A stretch of 64,000 nt of DNA from Candidatus Brocadia pituitae. Its GTDB lineage: Bacteria > Planctomycetota > Brocadiia > Brocadiales > Brocadiaceae. Both the position numbers and the translations under genes were made by a program. Below are positions 51,971 to 61,078 of this stretch, piece after piece. How positions within the stretch are numbered: position 1 is the stretch's first letter; each line of letters starts with the position of its first letter. Under the pieces are notes generated by a model. The model was not told the DNA's origin, ran no database searches, and saw nothing but the letters and a program-made list of their open reading frames with translations. Location: positions 1,744,613 through 1,808,612 of the forward strand of contig AP021856.1 of the NCBI GenBank assembly GCA_017347445.1, written 5' to 3'.

Positions 51971-52861
51971 ATGAAAGGTTATTCTAAAAACATGGCCTGT
52001 TTTCTTCTGGTATGCGGGGTAATGGGGATCATTGTGCGTACGGTATTTGCGTTTTCCATCGGACCTCCCAATAACCGTACCGGTTCGCCTGCCGATGATT
52101 TCTTAACCTGTCGGGACGGATGTCATAATTCCTTTGCATTAAATGCAGGGGGAGCGGAATTCTCTCTTTCTTTGCCTGGTCAGTATTCGCCCGGCGAAAC
52201 TGTCAACATAACCGTTTTTTTTACTCAATCCAATACTGCCAAGCACGGCTTTGAACTTTCAGCCTTAGATGCCAACAACAAACATGCCGGTACGTTTCGT
52301 CGTGTTGACAACAAGACGCAGACCGATGATGGAAAAGGGAACTACATAAAACATACCTTTGCAGGCAGTAGTCAATCCGGGAATGCGAGCTGGAAGGTAA
52401 AATGGACAGCACCCTCACAGGAAGTTCCGAATCCGGTTACGTTCTATGCCGCAGGGAATGAGGCAAACGGGAATAATACGAATCAAGGCGATTATATTTA
52501 TACCACTACGGTACAAATAAATCGTGCTACTCCCACGCCGACACCAACACCTTCAGGGTGTGAAACGGAATCGATGGCAGCATCCCCTGACGAGTTTACC
52601 ATCAAAAGAGGGGAAACAAATCAAGTGGTCGTGGCTTTAATACCTGTTGGGGGTTGTTCTCCGGAGGCGGGTGAGACTATTGTGGTGAAAGTAAATAAGG
52701 CCGGCAGGAAGCGTGTTTCCGCATTACCTCAAAGTGCAAGGACAGATGAAAACGGTGAAGCCGTTTTTGCCATTACTGCTAAAAATAAGACTGGGAATGC
52801 AAGGGTTCAATTCAGATATGAGGATTTCAAAACGACTATTAAGGTAAAGGTTGTCAAGTAA
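51971..52861 (+). CDS. Secreted protein with Reeler-like (choice-of-anchor V) domain
   Basis: A 296-residue protein with a signal peptide (about 8-28). A Reeler/choice-of-anchor V-like beta domain (about 30-185) follows, then a PTPTPTP linker and a C-terminal Ig-like domain (about 200-296). Family members usually start the domain with TCxxCH; here the sequence is TCRDGCHN, a CxxxCH. This could be a non-canonical haem c site, since anammox organisms are known to use variant haem motifs. Cell-surface role. Confidence 0.75.
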   Translation: MKGYSKNMACFLLVCGVMGIIVRTVFAFSIGPPNNRTGSPADDFLTCRDGCHNSFALNAGGAEFSLSLPGQYSPGETVNITVFFTQSNTAKHGFELSALDANNKHAGTFRRVDNKTQTDDGKGNYIKHTFAGSSQSGNASWKVKWTAPSQEVPNPVTFYAAGNEANGNNTNQGDYIYTTTVQINRATPTPTPTPSGCETESMAASPDEFTIKRGETNQVVVALIPVGGCSPEAGETIVVKVNKAGRKRVSALPQSARTDENGEAVFAITAKNKTGNARVQFRYEDFKTTIKVKVVK

Positions 52862-52939
52862 CAGCGAAGTTAGGGATGGGTTAACGCAAAGGGGAAACAT
52901 TTCATACCGTTTAACTTGGTTGGGGGGGAATTGGTGCCG

Positions 52940-54040
52940 ATGGTGAAATTTGTGGCTGTTGCGGTGTGGTTGTTTATGGTTCTCCTTTCCACCGGGTATG
53001 GGGATATCATAGTTTTAAGGAATGGTGGCGCAAATATCGATCTTAAGATCATCAGCGTCAGGAAAGAATATATCAACGCTATCCTGTCAAGGAATTACAT
53101 AACATCCTTGAGCATGGAATTTTCTGGTACGAACGGTTATGCCGATGTAATTATTTTGAATACTACGCATACTGCAATGGAATGTAAGATTAAAGAAGTT
53201 GCGGATGATTTTGTTCGGTTACAAATTCCTGTTTCTGCGATTTCCTCACTTACCGTGTCTTCTCCGTCGGGGGATCATAAGGAAATGACCTTTCCGGATA
53301 ATGGCGGGGGCCGTTTAAAAACCGGAGATGCCGTTGTGAAAGAGAGCAATACAGAATCTCTCGATGAAGGGGGAGTTGAATCATCGGTTGCTGAAGATGT
53401 CAGGAAAGGCGGAATCCGTGATGGGCTGCGGGCTTCTTCTTCAGGGCATGAGACGGGGGAGAAAAACTACCGTCTCAGGATGAAAAAACCAAAAGGGGAA
53501 GGAGTGCCGGCGGAGAGTGCATTGACGAGATCAGAAACAGCTTCATCAGGATTGCGTGAATCTGTCACGGATGAAATTACAGGGGAGATGGAAACTGAAG
53601 CGCCTGACTTGAGCCAGGAGCCGGTGCATGAGCCGGATGAACCGGCAGACAAGGTAAGGGAAAAAGAGTCTGAAGAGAAAGCGGGAAAGAATAAATCCAT
53701 TGACCAGGACCCAACTCTTGGCAGGGTTGAAGGCAGGATATTGCACAGCGGAAAACCTCTTCCAGGCTGTCGGGTGAAGCTGCAAATGTTAGAAAAAGTC
53801 GGGTTGTTAAGCAAGGGATATCGTCCGGTAGAAGGGGCATTGGAGATCGAAGCGAATGCGAATAATGAAGGGGTATACCATTTTATGAATGTATCTCCGG
53901 GTATGTATAAGATGTACTGGCAGCCTCCTTCGGAGACTGCATGGGTTCGGCGATTCAAAATGGAGCCGGATGTTGTGGTAAATTCCGGCAAGCTTACCAA
54001 GCCGAAGGACATTGAAACATTGAAGAGAACGTTAAACTAA
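52940..54040 (+). CDS. Exported protein with C-terminal carboxypeptidase-regulatory-like domain
   Basis: About 366 residues. The N-terminus is a signal peptide (about 4-22). A beta-rich region (about 25-110) is followed by a long low-complexity, Ser/Glu-rich linker (about 110-270), and a C-terminal CarboxypepD_reg-like beta sandwich (about 275-360: GRVEGRILHSGKPLPGCRVKL...). ATG 52940 is chosen because of the GGGGGG run upstream and because it starts the basic-hydrophobic signal; an upstream TTG at 52916 is in frame. Role unknown. Confidence 0.65.
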   Translation: MVKFVAVAVWLFMVLLSTGYGDIIVLRNGGANIDLKIISVRKEYINAILSRNYITSLSMEFSGTNGYADVIILNTTHTAMECKIKEVADDFVRLQIPVSAISSLTVSSPSGDHKEMTFPDNGGGRLKTGDAVVKESNTESLDEGGVESSVAEDVRKGGIRDGLRASSSGHETGEKNYRLRMKKPKGEGVPAESALTRSETASSGLRESVTDEITGEMETEAPDLSQEPVHEPDEPADKVREKESEEKAGKNKSIDQDPTLGRVEGRILHSGKPLPGCRVKLQMLEKVGLLSKGYRPVEGALEIEANANNEGVYHFMNVSPGMYKMYWQPPSETAWVRRFKMEPDVVVNSGKLTKPKDIETLKRTLN

Positions 54041-54466
54041 GCAAATGTATGAGATCCCGGACACAATCTTCATGATCGTAAGTCATGTCACGATATTTCA
54101 GTAACAATAAATAATTCTGTAATACTTTATTGAAACTATTATTTCATTGTTGAAATTTTAATTTTAGGTCTCAGGATAGGATTGTCTTTTTTTGGTGTAA
54201 TTCAACAAAAACTAAGAATTTGAAACTTCATTAGTTACATATTTTTTAAAAATTTTCAGATATTTTAATAAAAAAGGAATGAATATTGATTATGTTTTTG
54301 CGTTTAATATTTTTTTTCACAGGATTTAATGACCGCGGGTATCTCATTTATTCTTCTGATAATTTTGCGGTTGACAAATTCTTTTTTCAAAGGTATTATG
54401 CGATTCTCTAACGTTTAATTATGCAGTGGTCAAGTATTTTCTCTTTTATAAGCTAATAGGGAGGTA
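54041..54466. promoter_or_regulatory. AT-rich regulatory region of the cytochrome cluster
   Basis: About 425 bp of strongly AT-rich DNA with runs of A and T and no gene. The promoter at 54371-54399 lies near its right end. The low melting stability and T-tracts could bind nucleoid proteins or an activator, but no clear palindrome is seen. Confidence 0.5.
54371..54399 (+). promoter_or_regulatory. Near-consensus promoter of the cytochrome cluster
   Basis: TTGACA (54371-54376), a 17-bp spacer and TATTAT (54394-54399). The -35 box is perfect and the -10 has five of six consensus bases. It stands 71 bp before the first ATG of the cluster. Confidence 0.75.
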
Positions 54467-54469
54467 ATG

Positions 54470-55216
54470 ATGGTGAAAAGTTTGCGATGCGGAGCTTTTG
54501 TTGGTAGTTTTGTATTCGGAGTAATGTGCGGTGTGTCATGGATCAATCCTGCTGCAATGGCAGAGGCTTATAAAGAGGTTGATGTGCAGGATGGAGGAAC
54601 AATCGCCGGCGTTGTTAAGTTTGACGGGGATGCCCCTGCAACAAAGGTGCTCAAGGTTGATAAGGATGAGCAGACGTGCGGGCATGATAATAAAATGTCC
54701 GAGGAATTGGTGATCAACGGGGAATCAAAAGGGATTAAGAACGCGGTCGTCTCATTGGTTGATATAGCGGCGGGTAAGAAGGCAGAGGTCATGACTGCTA
54801 CGTTAGACCAAAAGGAGTGCTTGTTTATCCCTCATGTGCTTGCGGTATCCGCGGGGGCAAGTGTAGATTTGCTGAACAGTGACAACGTGATGCATAATCT
54901 TCACTCCTGGTCAATAAAAAACCCTGGCTTTAACGAAGGGGTATCTGGCGGTGGGAAAATGACGAAAAAATTTGATCTCCCTGAGGTTGTCAAGATAACG
55001 TGTGATGTTCATAAGTGGATGAGTTCTTTTATTGTTGTGAAGGCCAACCCTTACTTTGCAGTAACGGATGAAAATGGTCGGTTTAAGATAGAGAATGTGC
55101 CAGCAGGCTCTTATAAAATCGAGGCTTGGCAGGAAAAGCTTGGGAAAAAGACGGCCGATGTAACCGTAAAATCAAAAGAAGAAGCAGCAGTAGATTTTGT
55201 ATATGCTAAGAAATAG
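54470..55216 (+). CDS. Cupredoxin-like exported protein with regulatory-type domain
   Basis: About 248 residues with a signal peptide (about 5-30). The core has a plausible type 1 copper set: His in SDNVMHNLHSWS near 144, then Cys-x2-His-x2-Met in KITCDVHKWMSS near 182. A C-terminal carboxypeptidase-regulatory-like beta domain follows (about 196-245). It probably carries electrons in the periplasm or paryphoplasm, serving the downstream membrane complex. ATG 54470 follows GGGAGGT with better spacing than the preceding ATG at 54467. Confidence 0.8.
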   Translation: MVKSLRCGAFVGSFVFGVMCGVSWINPAAMAEAYKEVDVQDGGTIAGVVKFDGDAPATKVLKVDKDEQTCGHDNKMSEELVINGESKGIKNAVVSLVDIAAGKKAEVMTATLDQKECLFIPHVLAVSAGASVDLLNSDNVMHNLHSWSIKNPGFNEGVSGGGKMTKKFDLPEVVKITCDVHKWMSSFIVVKANPYFAVTDENGRFKIENVPAGSYKIEAWQEKLGKKTADVTVKSKEEAAVDFVYAKK

Positions 55217-55273
55217 CGTGATTCTATTTTTACTGGAATGTGGAATTTACCCGATTAAAAAGGCGCATTGCGA

Positions 55274-57445
55274 ATGAATAATTTGAAGATAGTGCAGCAG
55301 TTCACAAAAAGAAGTGTTTTTCTTGTTTTGTTGTTGTTCCTTACTCTCCCTTCATTTCTGTCCGTTACTCCACAGATATTCGCCGCTGATGTAGCCGAAG
55401 AACCTGCAAAGTCAAGCGAAAGCTCAGCGCCCGGCGTAGAACTCCCTCAGTTTGAGACGGCCCAACCACCTGGATCACCTTCTTTGGCTGAAAGTCAGCC
55501 AGCAGCGGGCGAAGGAACAGCAACTGCGGCAGTAGAGGAAGAAGAGCTGCCCCCTGTTCAGTACCGTACTTTTTTTGGGCTGGATTCGCGGGTGGTCGTC
55601 TGGATTGTATCTGAATTACATCTTATGTTTGCCGCATTTGTACTGGGCGTGCCAATTTTTGCGGTAATCGTGGAGATCGTGGGTTTTAAGGGTGGCGATA
55701 TTAAATATGACAAGATGGCCAAAGAGTTTACCAAGCTTTTGTCTGCTGCCTTTGCTACGACTGCCTCGCTTGGTGGTCTGCTTGGTTTCTGCCTGTTCGG
55801 ACTGTATCCCGAGTTCATGGGTCACATGACGAACGTTTTTTCTTCAACCATGTACGTTTATGCCCTGATGTTCTTTGGTGAAGCGTTTACGTTGTATGGA
55901 TACTATTATTCTTGGGATATACTGAAAGGGACCGCAGCGAAAAAGTGGTTTCACATCTTTCTTGGAGTACTGTTGAACCTCTTCGGTACCGGTCTTATGT
56001 TTTTAACGAATTCATGGGCAACCTATATGATGAGTCCTGCGGGTATTGTGCCGGCGACAGGAAAGCTTGTCAGCTTGTATCATGCCTTCTACAATCCGCT
56101 CTGGATGCCAGTGAATATCCATAGGCTCATTGCTAATGTATGCTTTGGCGGGTTTGTGGTTGGTGCTTATGCTGCGGTGAAATTTTTAGGGGCAAAGTCG
56201 GATGAGGAAAGAGCTCATTACGACTGGATGGGATATGTTGGAAACTTTATTGGTGTTGGTGCTCTGATTCCTTTGCCATTTGCTGGATATTGGCTGGGGC
56301 GTGAAGTGTATAGCTCGAGCCCTGTCATGGGAAATATCATGATGGGTGGTGCGTTCTCATGGACCTTTATAATCCAGGCCATCCTGATTGGTATGCTCTT
56401 TATTGGGGCGAATTACTATTTATGGCTTGGCATGGGGAGAATTAAAGGATCAGAGCGATACACGAAATTTTTTAAATATCTTATTTTTATTATTTTCATG
56501 TGTTTCGCGGTTTGGCTCACACCTCATAATTTACCCTTAAGTGGTGAAGAACGGGCAATGATAGGCGAGCAATATCATCCCTTCTCGAAGTATTTTGGTG
56601 TTATGGCGGCTAAGAATGCCGTGGTAAACCTGATTATTTTGGCGACCTTCTTTTCCTTTCTGATTTATAGAAGAAGCAATAAAGGTGAGATTTGTCCTTT
56701 TTCTGAGCAGGGAAAGGCTGGTAAGATTGGGATATTTTCTGGTCTGATCTTTTGTTTATTGATGCTGGTTTCTTATGCTATTTCGCTCAATTTTGTGGAA
56801 TTGGAAGAAAATATAAAAGCATTCGTAAAGCCGTTGATCCTGTCGCTGTATATCCAGTCATTTACAGTCGGTCTTGCGGCATTTCTGACCTTCAAGAATA
56901 GAGGGAAATTAGGGCAGGCGTTGTTGTTTGCGGTGACGGCGTCTATTGCGGTGCTCTATTTCTGGTACTACGGTTTTCAGGTCATGCAAAAAGCCAACCT
57001 GGTATTACGTTATTTATCGGTAACACAAGTTTCGATTGTCATGAGCTGTCTCATCATGAATGCCACTATAGATATCTTCATGTTCCGGAAAGCGAAACTG
57101 GTTGGAGGCATAGTATGGGGGAAGATGCCGATAAGGTCTCAATACGCACTGATTCTCCTGTGTGTGGTTATTGTTATCTTAATGGGACTGATGGGGTTCA
57201 TTCGTTCCGGTCTTAGAATGGATTGGCATATTTATGGCGTGTTGCAGGATACTTCGCAATGGGCATATACTCCGGCACTATCATACATGGGGAGGATAGT
57301 AGGATTGATCGTTGTGCTCTTCCTGGGTTTGGTTGCATTCGTGTTCTGGTTGGCAAATCTGGGAGATAAAAAGGAAAAAGGCGCCTTGACAGAGGAGTTT
57401 GAATTAACGGAGCCGCACCCTGAGCATTATAAGAAGTATTCATAA
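55274..57445 (+). CDS. Cytochrome bd oxidase subunit I-like membrane protein
   Basis: About 723 residues. A signal segment and a Pro/Glu/Ala-rich linker (about 35-95) precede a CydA-like membrane core. Haem ligands seem to be kept: His in VSELHLMFAAF near 115, Glu in MFFGEAFTLYGYYYSW, and His in NIHRLIANVCFG. TNSWATYMMSPAG matches the CydA NGWMQNP motif. About 14 helices continue well beyond the CydA part. No cydB gene is adjacent. Such bd-like proteins occur in Nitrospira and planctomycetes. Quinol or cytochrome c may be the electron donor. Confidence 0.82.
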   Translation: MNNLKIVQQFTKRSVFLVLLLFLTLPSFLSVTPQIFAADVAEEPAKSSESSAPGVELPQFETAQPPGSPSLAESQPAAGEGTATAAVEEEELPPVQYRTFFGLDSRVVVWIVSELHLMFAAFVLGVPIFAVIVEIVGFKGGDIKYDKMAKEFTKLLSAAFATTASLGGLLGFCLFGLYPEFMGHMTNVFSSTMYVYALMFFGEAFTLYGYYYSWDILKGTAAKKWFHIFLGVLLNLFGTGLMFLTNSWATYMMSPAGIVPATGKLVSLYHAFYNPLWMPVNIHRLIANVCFGGFVVGAYAAVKFLGAKSDEERAHYDWMGYVGNFIGVGALIPLPFAGYWLGREVYSSSPVMGNIMMGGAFSWTFIIQAILIGMLFIGANYYLWLGMGRIKGSERYTKFFKYLIFIIFMCFAVWLTPHNLPLSGEERAMIGEQYHPFSKYFGVMAAKNAVVNLIILATFFSFLIYRRSNKGEICPFSEQGKAGKIGIFSGLIFCLLMLVSYAISLNFVELEENIKAFVKPLILSLYIQSFTVGLAAFLTFKNRGKLGQALLFAVTASIAVLYFWYYGFQVMQKANLVLRYLSVTQVSIVMSCLIMNATIDIFMFRKAKLVGGIVWGKMPIRSQYALILLCVVIVILMGLMGFIRSGLRMDWHIYGVLQDTSQWAYTPALSYMGRIVGLIVVLFLGLVAFVFWLANLGDKKEKGALTEEFELTEPHPEHYKKYS

Positions 57446-57612
57446 AAAAATGACTTGAAGCTAAAATAGTGCTCTATTAAAGGCAGGTTAAAGTAAAAGG
57501 ATAAAAGAAGTTGTGATTGCCGCGATGAGTGGCTTGTGCAGTTGAGGTAAGTTCTCAGAGGAGTTAATATGATTGAATTTTACTATGGTGAAATGAAGGC
57601 CCGGAAAAAGTT
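57446..57612. other. Short intergenic spacer
   Basis: About 165 bp between the bd-like and diheme genes. A short frame at 57570 with GAGG exists but is only 15 codons long. No terminator is visible, so the transcript may continue. Confidence 0.4.
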
Positions 57613-58563
57613 ATGAATAAGAGCATGCTAAAAATTACAGCTTTTGGAGTAGCGGTTATAGGGTTTTATATCTATATCACTATGTATGTGGCAGGGCTTT
57701 CTGGCACAGGCGGAGGTGAGTCCGCTGGTGGGGTGAGTCCGGAGGCTGGTGAGAAGATATTTTGGGGTGACGGACAATGTAGTACCTGTCACAAGATAGG
57801 AACAAGCGGTAGCGCAACTCGAGGTCCTGATCAGGATGGTTTGGCCGTGAGAGCGGAAGACCGTGCGAAAGAGTTGGGACTGCCTTCAGGATTAGACTAC
57901 CTTGTGGAATCTATTGTAGAGCCTGATAAATATATTGTGAAAGGGTATGATAAAATTATGCCCAAGGTGTATGACCCACCAATTATGTTATCACGCGAAA
58001 AGATTCTGGCGGTTTTGGCATATCTGCAGACATTGGGTGGTGAGCTAGACTTGGGGGCGTTGATGAAATATAAGGACAAGATTCCGGAGGCGTCTAAGAA
58101 AAAGGTGAAGCCGTGGGTACCGCCGATTGTGGTAGATGCAAAAGAAGGGGAAAAGGTGTTTTTTGATGAAACACGATCAGTGACCTGTGGTAAATGTCAC
58201 GTGGTAAATGGGAAGGGAAAGAAGGTAGGACCTGAACTTACCGGTATAGGTGCAATTCAGACTCCGGAATATTTTGTGGAGTCAGTGCTTAAACCCAGTG
58301 CCAAAATAGTTAAGGGTTATGAAACCATGTATGTTATAACCACTGACGGAATACCTTACAATGGATTGATCAAGAGCGAAACGGAAGAAGAGCTTGTGTT
58401 GTTAAAAGAGGAAAGCGGAGAGATTGAGGAGGTTGCTATACCAAAATCTGATATTGCCGAAATGAAGAAACAGGAAGTTTCCATCATGCCGGGAAATATT
58501 GGAGAGCTTTTAAGTGTGCATGATTTTTACGGAATTGTGTCTTTTTTGCAGAGTTTGAAATAA
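57613..58563 (+). CDS. Membrane-anchored dihaem cytochrome c
   Basis: A 316-residue protein with an N-terminal anchor (about 7-29). The first haem site is CSTCH at 56-60 and the second CGKCH near 191. The second half (KVGPELTGIG, PEYFVESVLKPSAKI, PYNGLIKSETEEEL, MPGNIGELLSVHDFYGIVSFL) matches the haem-binding domain typical of Planctomycetes and Verrucomicrobia (TIGR02603-like). It presumably passes electrons to or from the bd-like protein. No distal Met is obvious in the first domain. Confidence 0.88.
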   Translation: MNKSMLKITAFGVAVIGFYIYITMYVAGLSGTGGGESAGGVSPEAGEKIFWGDGQCSTCHKIGTSGSATRGPDQDGLAVRAEDRAKELGLPSGLDYLVESIVEPDKYIVKGYDKIMPKVYDPPIMLSREKILAVLAYLQTLGGELDLGALMKYKDKIPEASKKKVKPWVPPIVVDAKEGEKVFFDETRSVTCGKCHVVNGKGKKVGPELTGIGAIQTPEYFVESVLKPSAKIVKGYETMYVITTDGIPYNGLIKSETEEELVLLKEESGEIEEVAIPKSDIAEMKKQEVSIMPGNIGELLSVHDFYGIVSFLQSLK

Positions 58564-58614
58564 ATTAGAACCTGTCGTTGTATATGCGAAAGAATCAATA
58601 GTTAGGAGCGTATG

Positions 58615-59385
58615 ATGGCTAATAAGCGCAATACATTTTTGTTAATATGGATCATTACAGCTGTAGGCTGTTTGTATGGATTTCTAAAGTATGCGTCCCC
58701 AAAAATTTTTCAGATGCTGATGGCAAAGGATCACCCAATGCCAACGCCGAGCACGTTAATGATGTGGTATATGATCATGGGCGTGCTGGCAGGGCTGGTG
58801 TATGCAACTACCAGTAATCAAAAATTCGTAGATTTTTTAAGTTTTTTGCTCCCGGATCGCGGACCGCTGATAAAATCATTCTTGCGAAAAATTCTCTTCA
58901 TAGGCTTTCCTCTGCTCGTTGGATGGTTCGTGTATACCTGGGCGATCCCTGGCGCTGCTTCACCAGTAGAATTGAGAATTCAGCATCCTACGTTGCCTCA
59001 GGAATTTGAAAAACTTGAAAATCCATTTAGGCAAGCTGATGCAGAGACCCAGCGAAAATGTATTGAAGAAGGGAAGATCCTTTTCCAAACGTATTGTCGT
59101 CCGTGTCATGGCTCAAAAGCGGATGGAAACGGGCCGTTTGCAAATTCTTTTCGTCTGAGACCGATTAATTTTAAAGACCCTGGCACTATTGCAACAGTCG
59201 TGGACAATTATCTTTTTTGGCGTATCAAAGAGGGTGGTCCAGGGTTGCCTTCTGAATCTACGCCCTGGGATTCTGCGATGCCTTCTTGGAAAGATGACTT
59301 AAAAGATGATGAGATGTGGAAGATTATTATGGGTGAGTATGATACAGCAGGCGTTATGCCCAGGCAGAGGGAAAAGCTCGAATGA
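58615..59385 (+). CDS. Membrane-anchored monohaem cytochrome c
   Basis: About 256 residues. Three hydrophobic segments in the first 110 residues (about 8-26, 45-62, 85-108) anchor a C-terminal cytochrome c domain with CRPCHG near 162. The likely distal Met is in WDSAMPSW. GSKADGNGPFANSFRLRPINFKDP is the usual class I sequence after the haem motif. ATG 58615 is favoured over 58612 by spacing from TAGGAG. It is part of the same co-directional run. Confidence 0.85.
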   Translation: MANKRNTFLLIWIITAVGCLYGFLKYASPKIFQMLMAKDHPMPTPSTLMMWYMIMGVLAGLVYATTSNQKFVDFLSFLLPDRGPLIKSFLRKILFIGFPLLVGWFVYTWAIPGAASPVELRIQHPTLPQEFEKLENPFRQADAETQRKCIEEGKILFQTYCRPCHGSKADGNGPFANSFRLRPINFKDPGTIATVVDNYLFWRIKEGGPGLPSESTPWDSAMPSWKDDLKDDEMWKIIMGEYDTAGVMPRQREKLE

Positions 59386-59458
59386 GGCTGTGTTAAACGA
59401 GCGTGGATATGTTTTGGATTTAATTTAAAAACAGCAAGGAAAAAATTCAAGTACTACT

Positions 59459-61048
59459 ATGAGAAACATGTTTAAAAAAGGATTTATAACTATTGTATTT
59501 GCTGTTGCCTGCGGCGGTGTCATTGGTTTGCAGTATGAGGCAGTAGCACAGTCGTCACTTTTGTTCAGAACGTATAAGCGTGAAGTACCACAAAAATTGT
59601 CAGAGACTCCGGAAGCTGTTGCAGAGGGGAAAAAGGTTTACGAAAAGAGGTGTTGGTACTGTCACGGGATTGAGGGGAAGGGTGACGGACCTGCTGCGAT
59701 AACGATGTTTCCTAAACCCAGGAACTTTACCAGGAATGAGTACAAGGTACGGTCAACTACGTTTGGTTCGGTTCCGACAGATGAGGATTTATTTAGGATT
59801 ATTACCAGTGGAATAGAAGGGACGGCAATGCCTTTTTGGAGTACGATTAGTGAGACAGAGCGTTGGCAGGTGCTGTATTATGTGAAAACGTTTAACGAGC
59901 AGTTTAAAAAGGATGCTACGCCAAAAGTAATCCCTGTGGTAAGCGTTCCATCAACTCCGGAAAGCGTGAAAAGGGGTCAGGAAATATTCAAGGAAATGAA
60001 ATGTTTCGAATGTCATGGTGAGGACGGCAGAGGGAATGGTCCGTTAACGGTGGCATTGCAGACGGAATGGAATATGCCTTACCGTGCCAGGGATTTAACA
60101 GAGGGTTGGAACTTTAAAGGCGGGAACACCATTGAGGACATTTATCGAACGATATCAACGGGGTTCAATGAAACTCCTATGGGATCATATTTAGAAAAAC
60201 TTTCTGATGAAGATCGTTGGCACGTTACCCATTATGTGAAAAGTCTGGCGAAAGACATGGCGTCGGATGTTGTTGTGAAGGTGAAGTTGTTTGAGGGTGG
60301 AGAATTACCTTCTGAGCCGTTGGATGAAAACTGGAGTAAATCGACTGCCGTAGAGATACCATTGGCAGGACAGATATTGGTGAGTCCGCGTCACTGGGCG
60401 CCTGCCATCGATGCCATTATGGTACGGGCGTTGTACAATAATAATGAAATCGCTTTTTTACTGGAATGGGATGATTCTACCAATAAACAAGAAGAGATTT
60501 TCAGAGATGCCGTTTCCCTGCAGTTTCCCACAAAAATACCGGAATCGTTGAAGAAACCGTATTTTGCCATGGGTGATTCAAGCGGCTCCGTGAATTTATG
60601 GAGTTGGAAGGCGCATTGGCAGGAAGGGTTTGGATCGGTTACAGAGGCCTTTGAAACGGAGCCTGGGGTTGTAAGTGAATTGAATGCAAAGGGCATTAAG
60701 AATGTTGCGATGCAGCCACCGGAAAGTCAAAATGTTACCGGGAAAGGCGTATATCAGAATGGAAGGTGGAGGGTGGTTTTTAAGAGAACGTTGAATACAG
60801 AGGATCTCAAGGGGGACATTCAATTTGAGATTGGCAAGCTCATTCCTGTTGCTTTTGCTGTCTGGGATGGTTCGAATAGTGATGTGGGAGGAGAAAAATC
60901 AGTATCGTCCTGGTATTATATATCTCTTGAAAAACCGGTACCGAAGACGGTTTTTATTTACGTGCTGATAGCTCTTATTATGGGAGCAAGTGTTGAGATG
61001 TGGTTTATTGCCAGGTTACGCAGGTTTCCACCAAAATTGGAAGAATAA
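59459..61048 (+). CDS. Dihaem cytochrome c with ethylbenzene-dehydrogenase/NXR-gamma-like haem domain
   Basis: A 529-residue protein. The signal peptide is about 8-30. Haem sites are CWYCHG at 65-69 and CFECHG near 182, each followed by GxGDGP- or GRGNGP-type loops. From about 275 the sequence is a beta-sandwich with haem b-binding features (SPRHWAPAIDAIMVRALYNNNEIAFLLEWDD, SWYYISLEKP), similar to the gamma subunits of DMSO-reductase-type enzymes such as ethylbenzene dehydrogenase and NXR. One C-terminal helix (about 505-522) anchors it. It may receive electrons from a molybdo-enzyme encoded outside this window. Confidence 0.88.
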   Translation: MRNMFKKGFITIVFAVACGGVIGLQYEAVAQSSLLFRTYKREVPQKLSETPEAVAEGKKVYEKRCWYCHGIEGKGDGPAAITMFPKPRNFTRNEYKVRSTTFGSVPTDEDLFRIITSGIEGTAMPFWSTISETERWQVLYYVKTFNEQFKKDATPKVIPVVSVPSTPESVKRGQEIFKEMKCFECHGEDGRGNGPLTVALQTEWNMPYRARDLTEGWNFKGGNTIEDIYRTISTGFNETPMGSYLEKLSDEDRWHVTHYVKSLAKDMASDVVVKVKLFEGGELPSEPLDENWSKSTAVEIPLAGQILVSPRHWAPAIDAIMVRALYNNNEIAFLLEWDDSTNKQEEIFRDAVSLQFPTKIPESLKKPYFAMGDSSGSVNLWSWKAHWQEGFGSVTEAFETEPGVVSELNAKGIKNVAMQPPESQNVTGKGVYQNGRWRVVFKRTLNTEDLKGDIQFEIGKLIPVAFAVWDGSNSDVGGEKSVSSWYYISLEKPVPKTVFIYVLIALIMGASVEMWFIARLRRFPPKLEE

Positions 61049-61078
61049 GAATAACATAATCATGTTAAGGAGTTGTTG

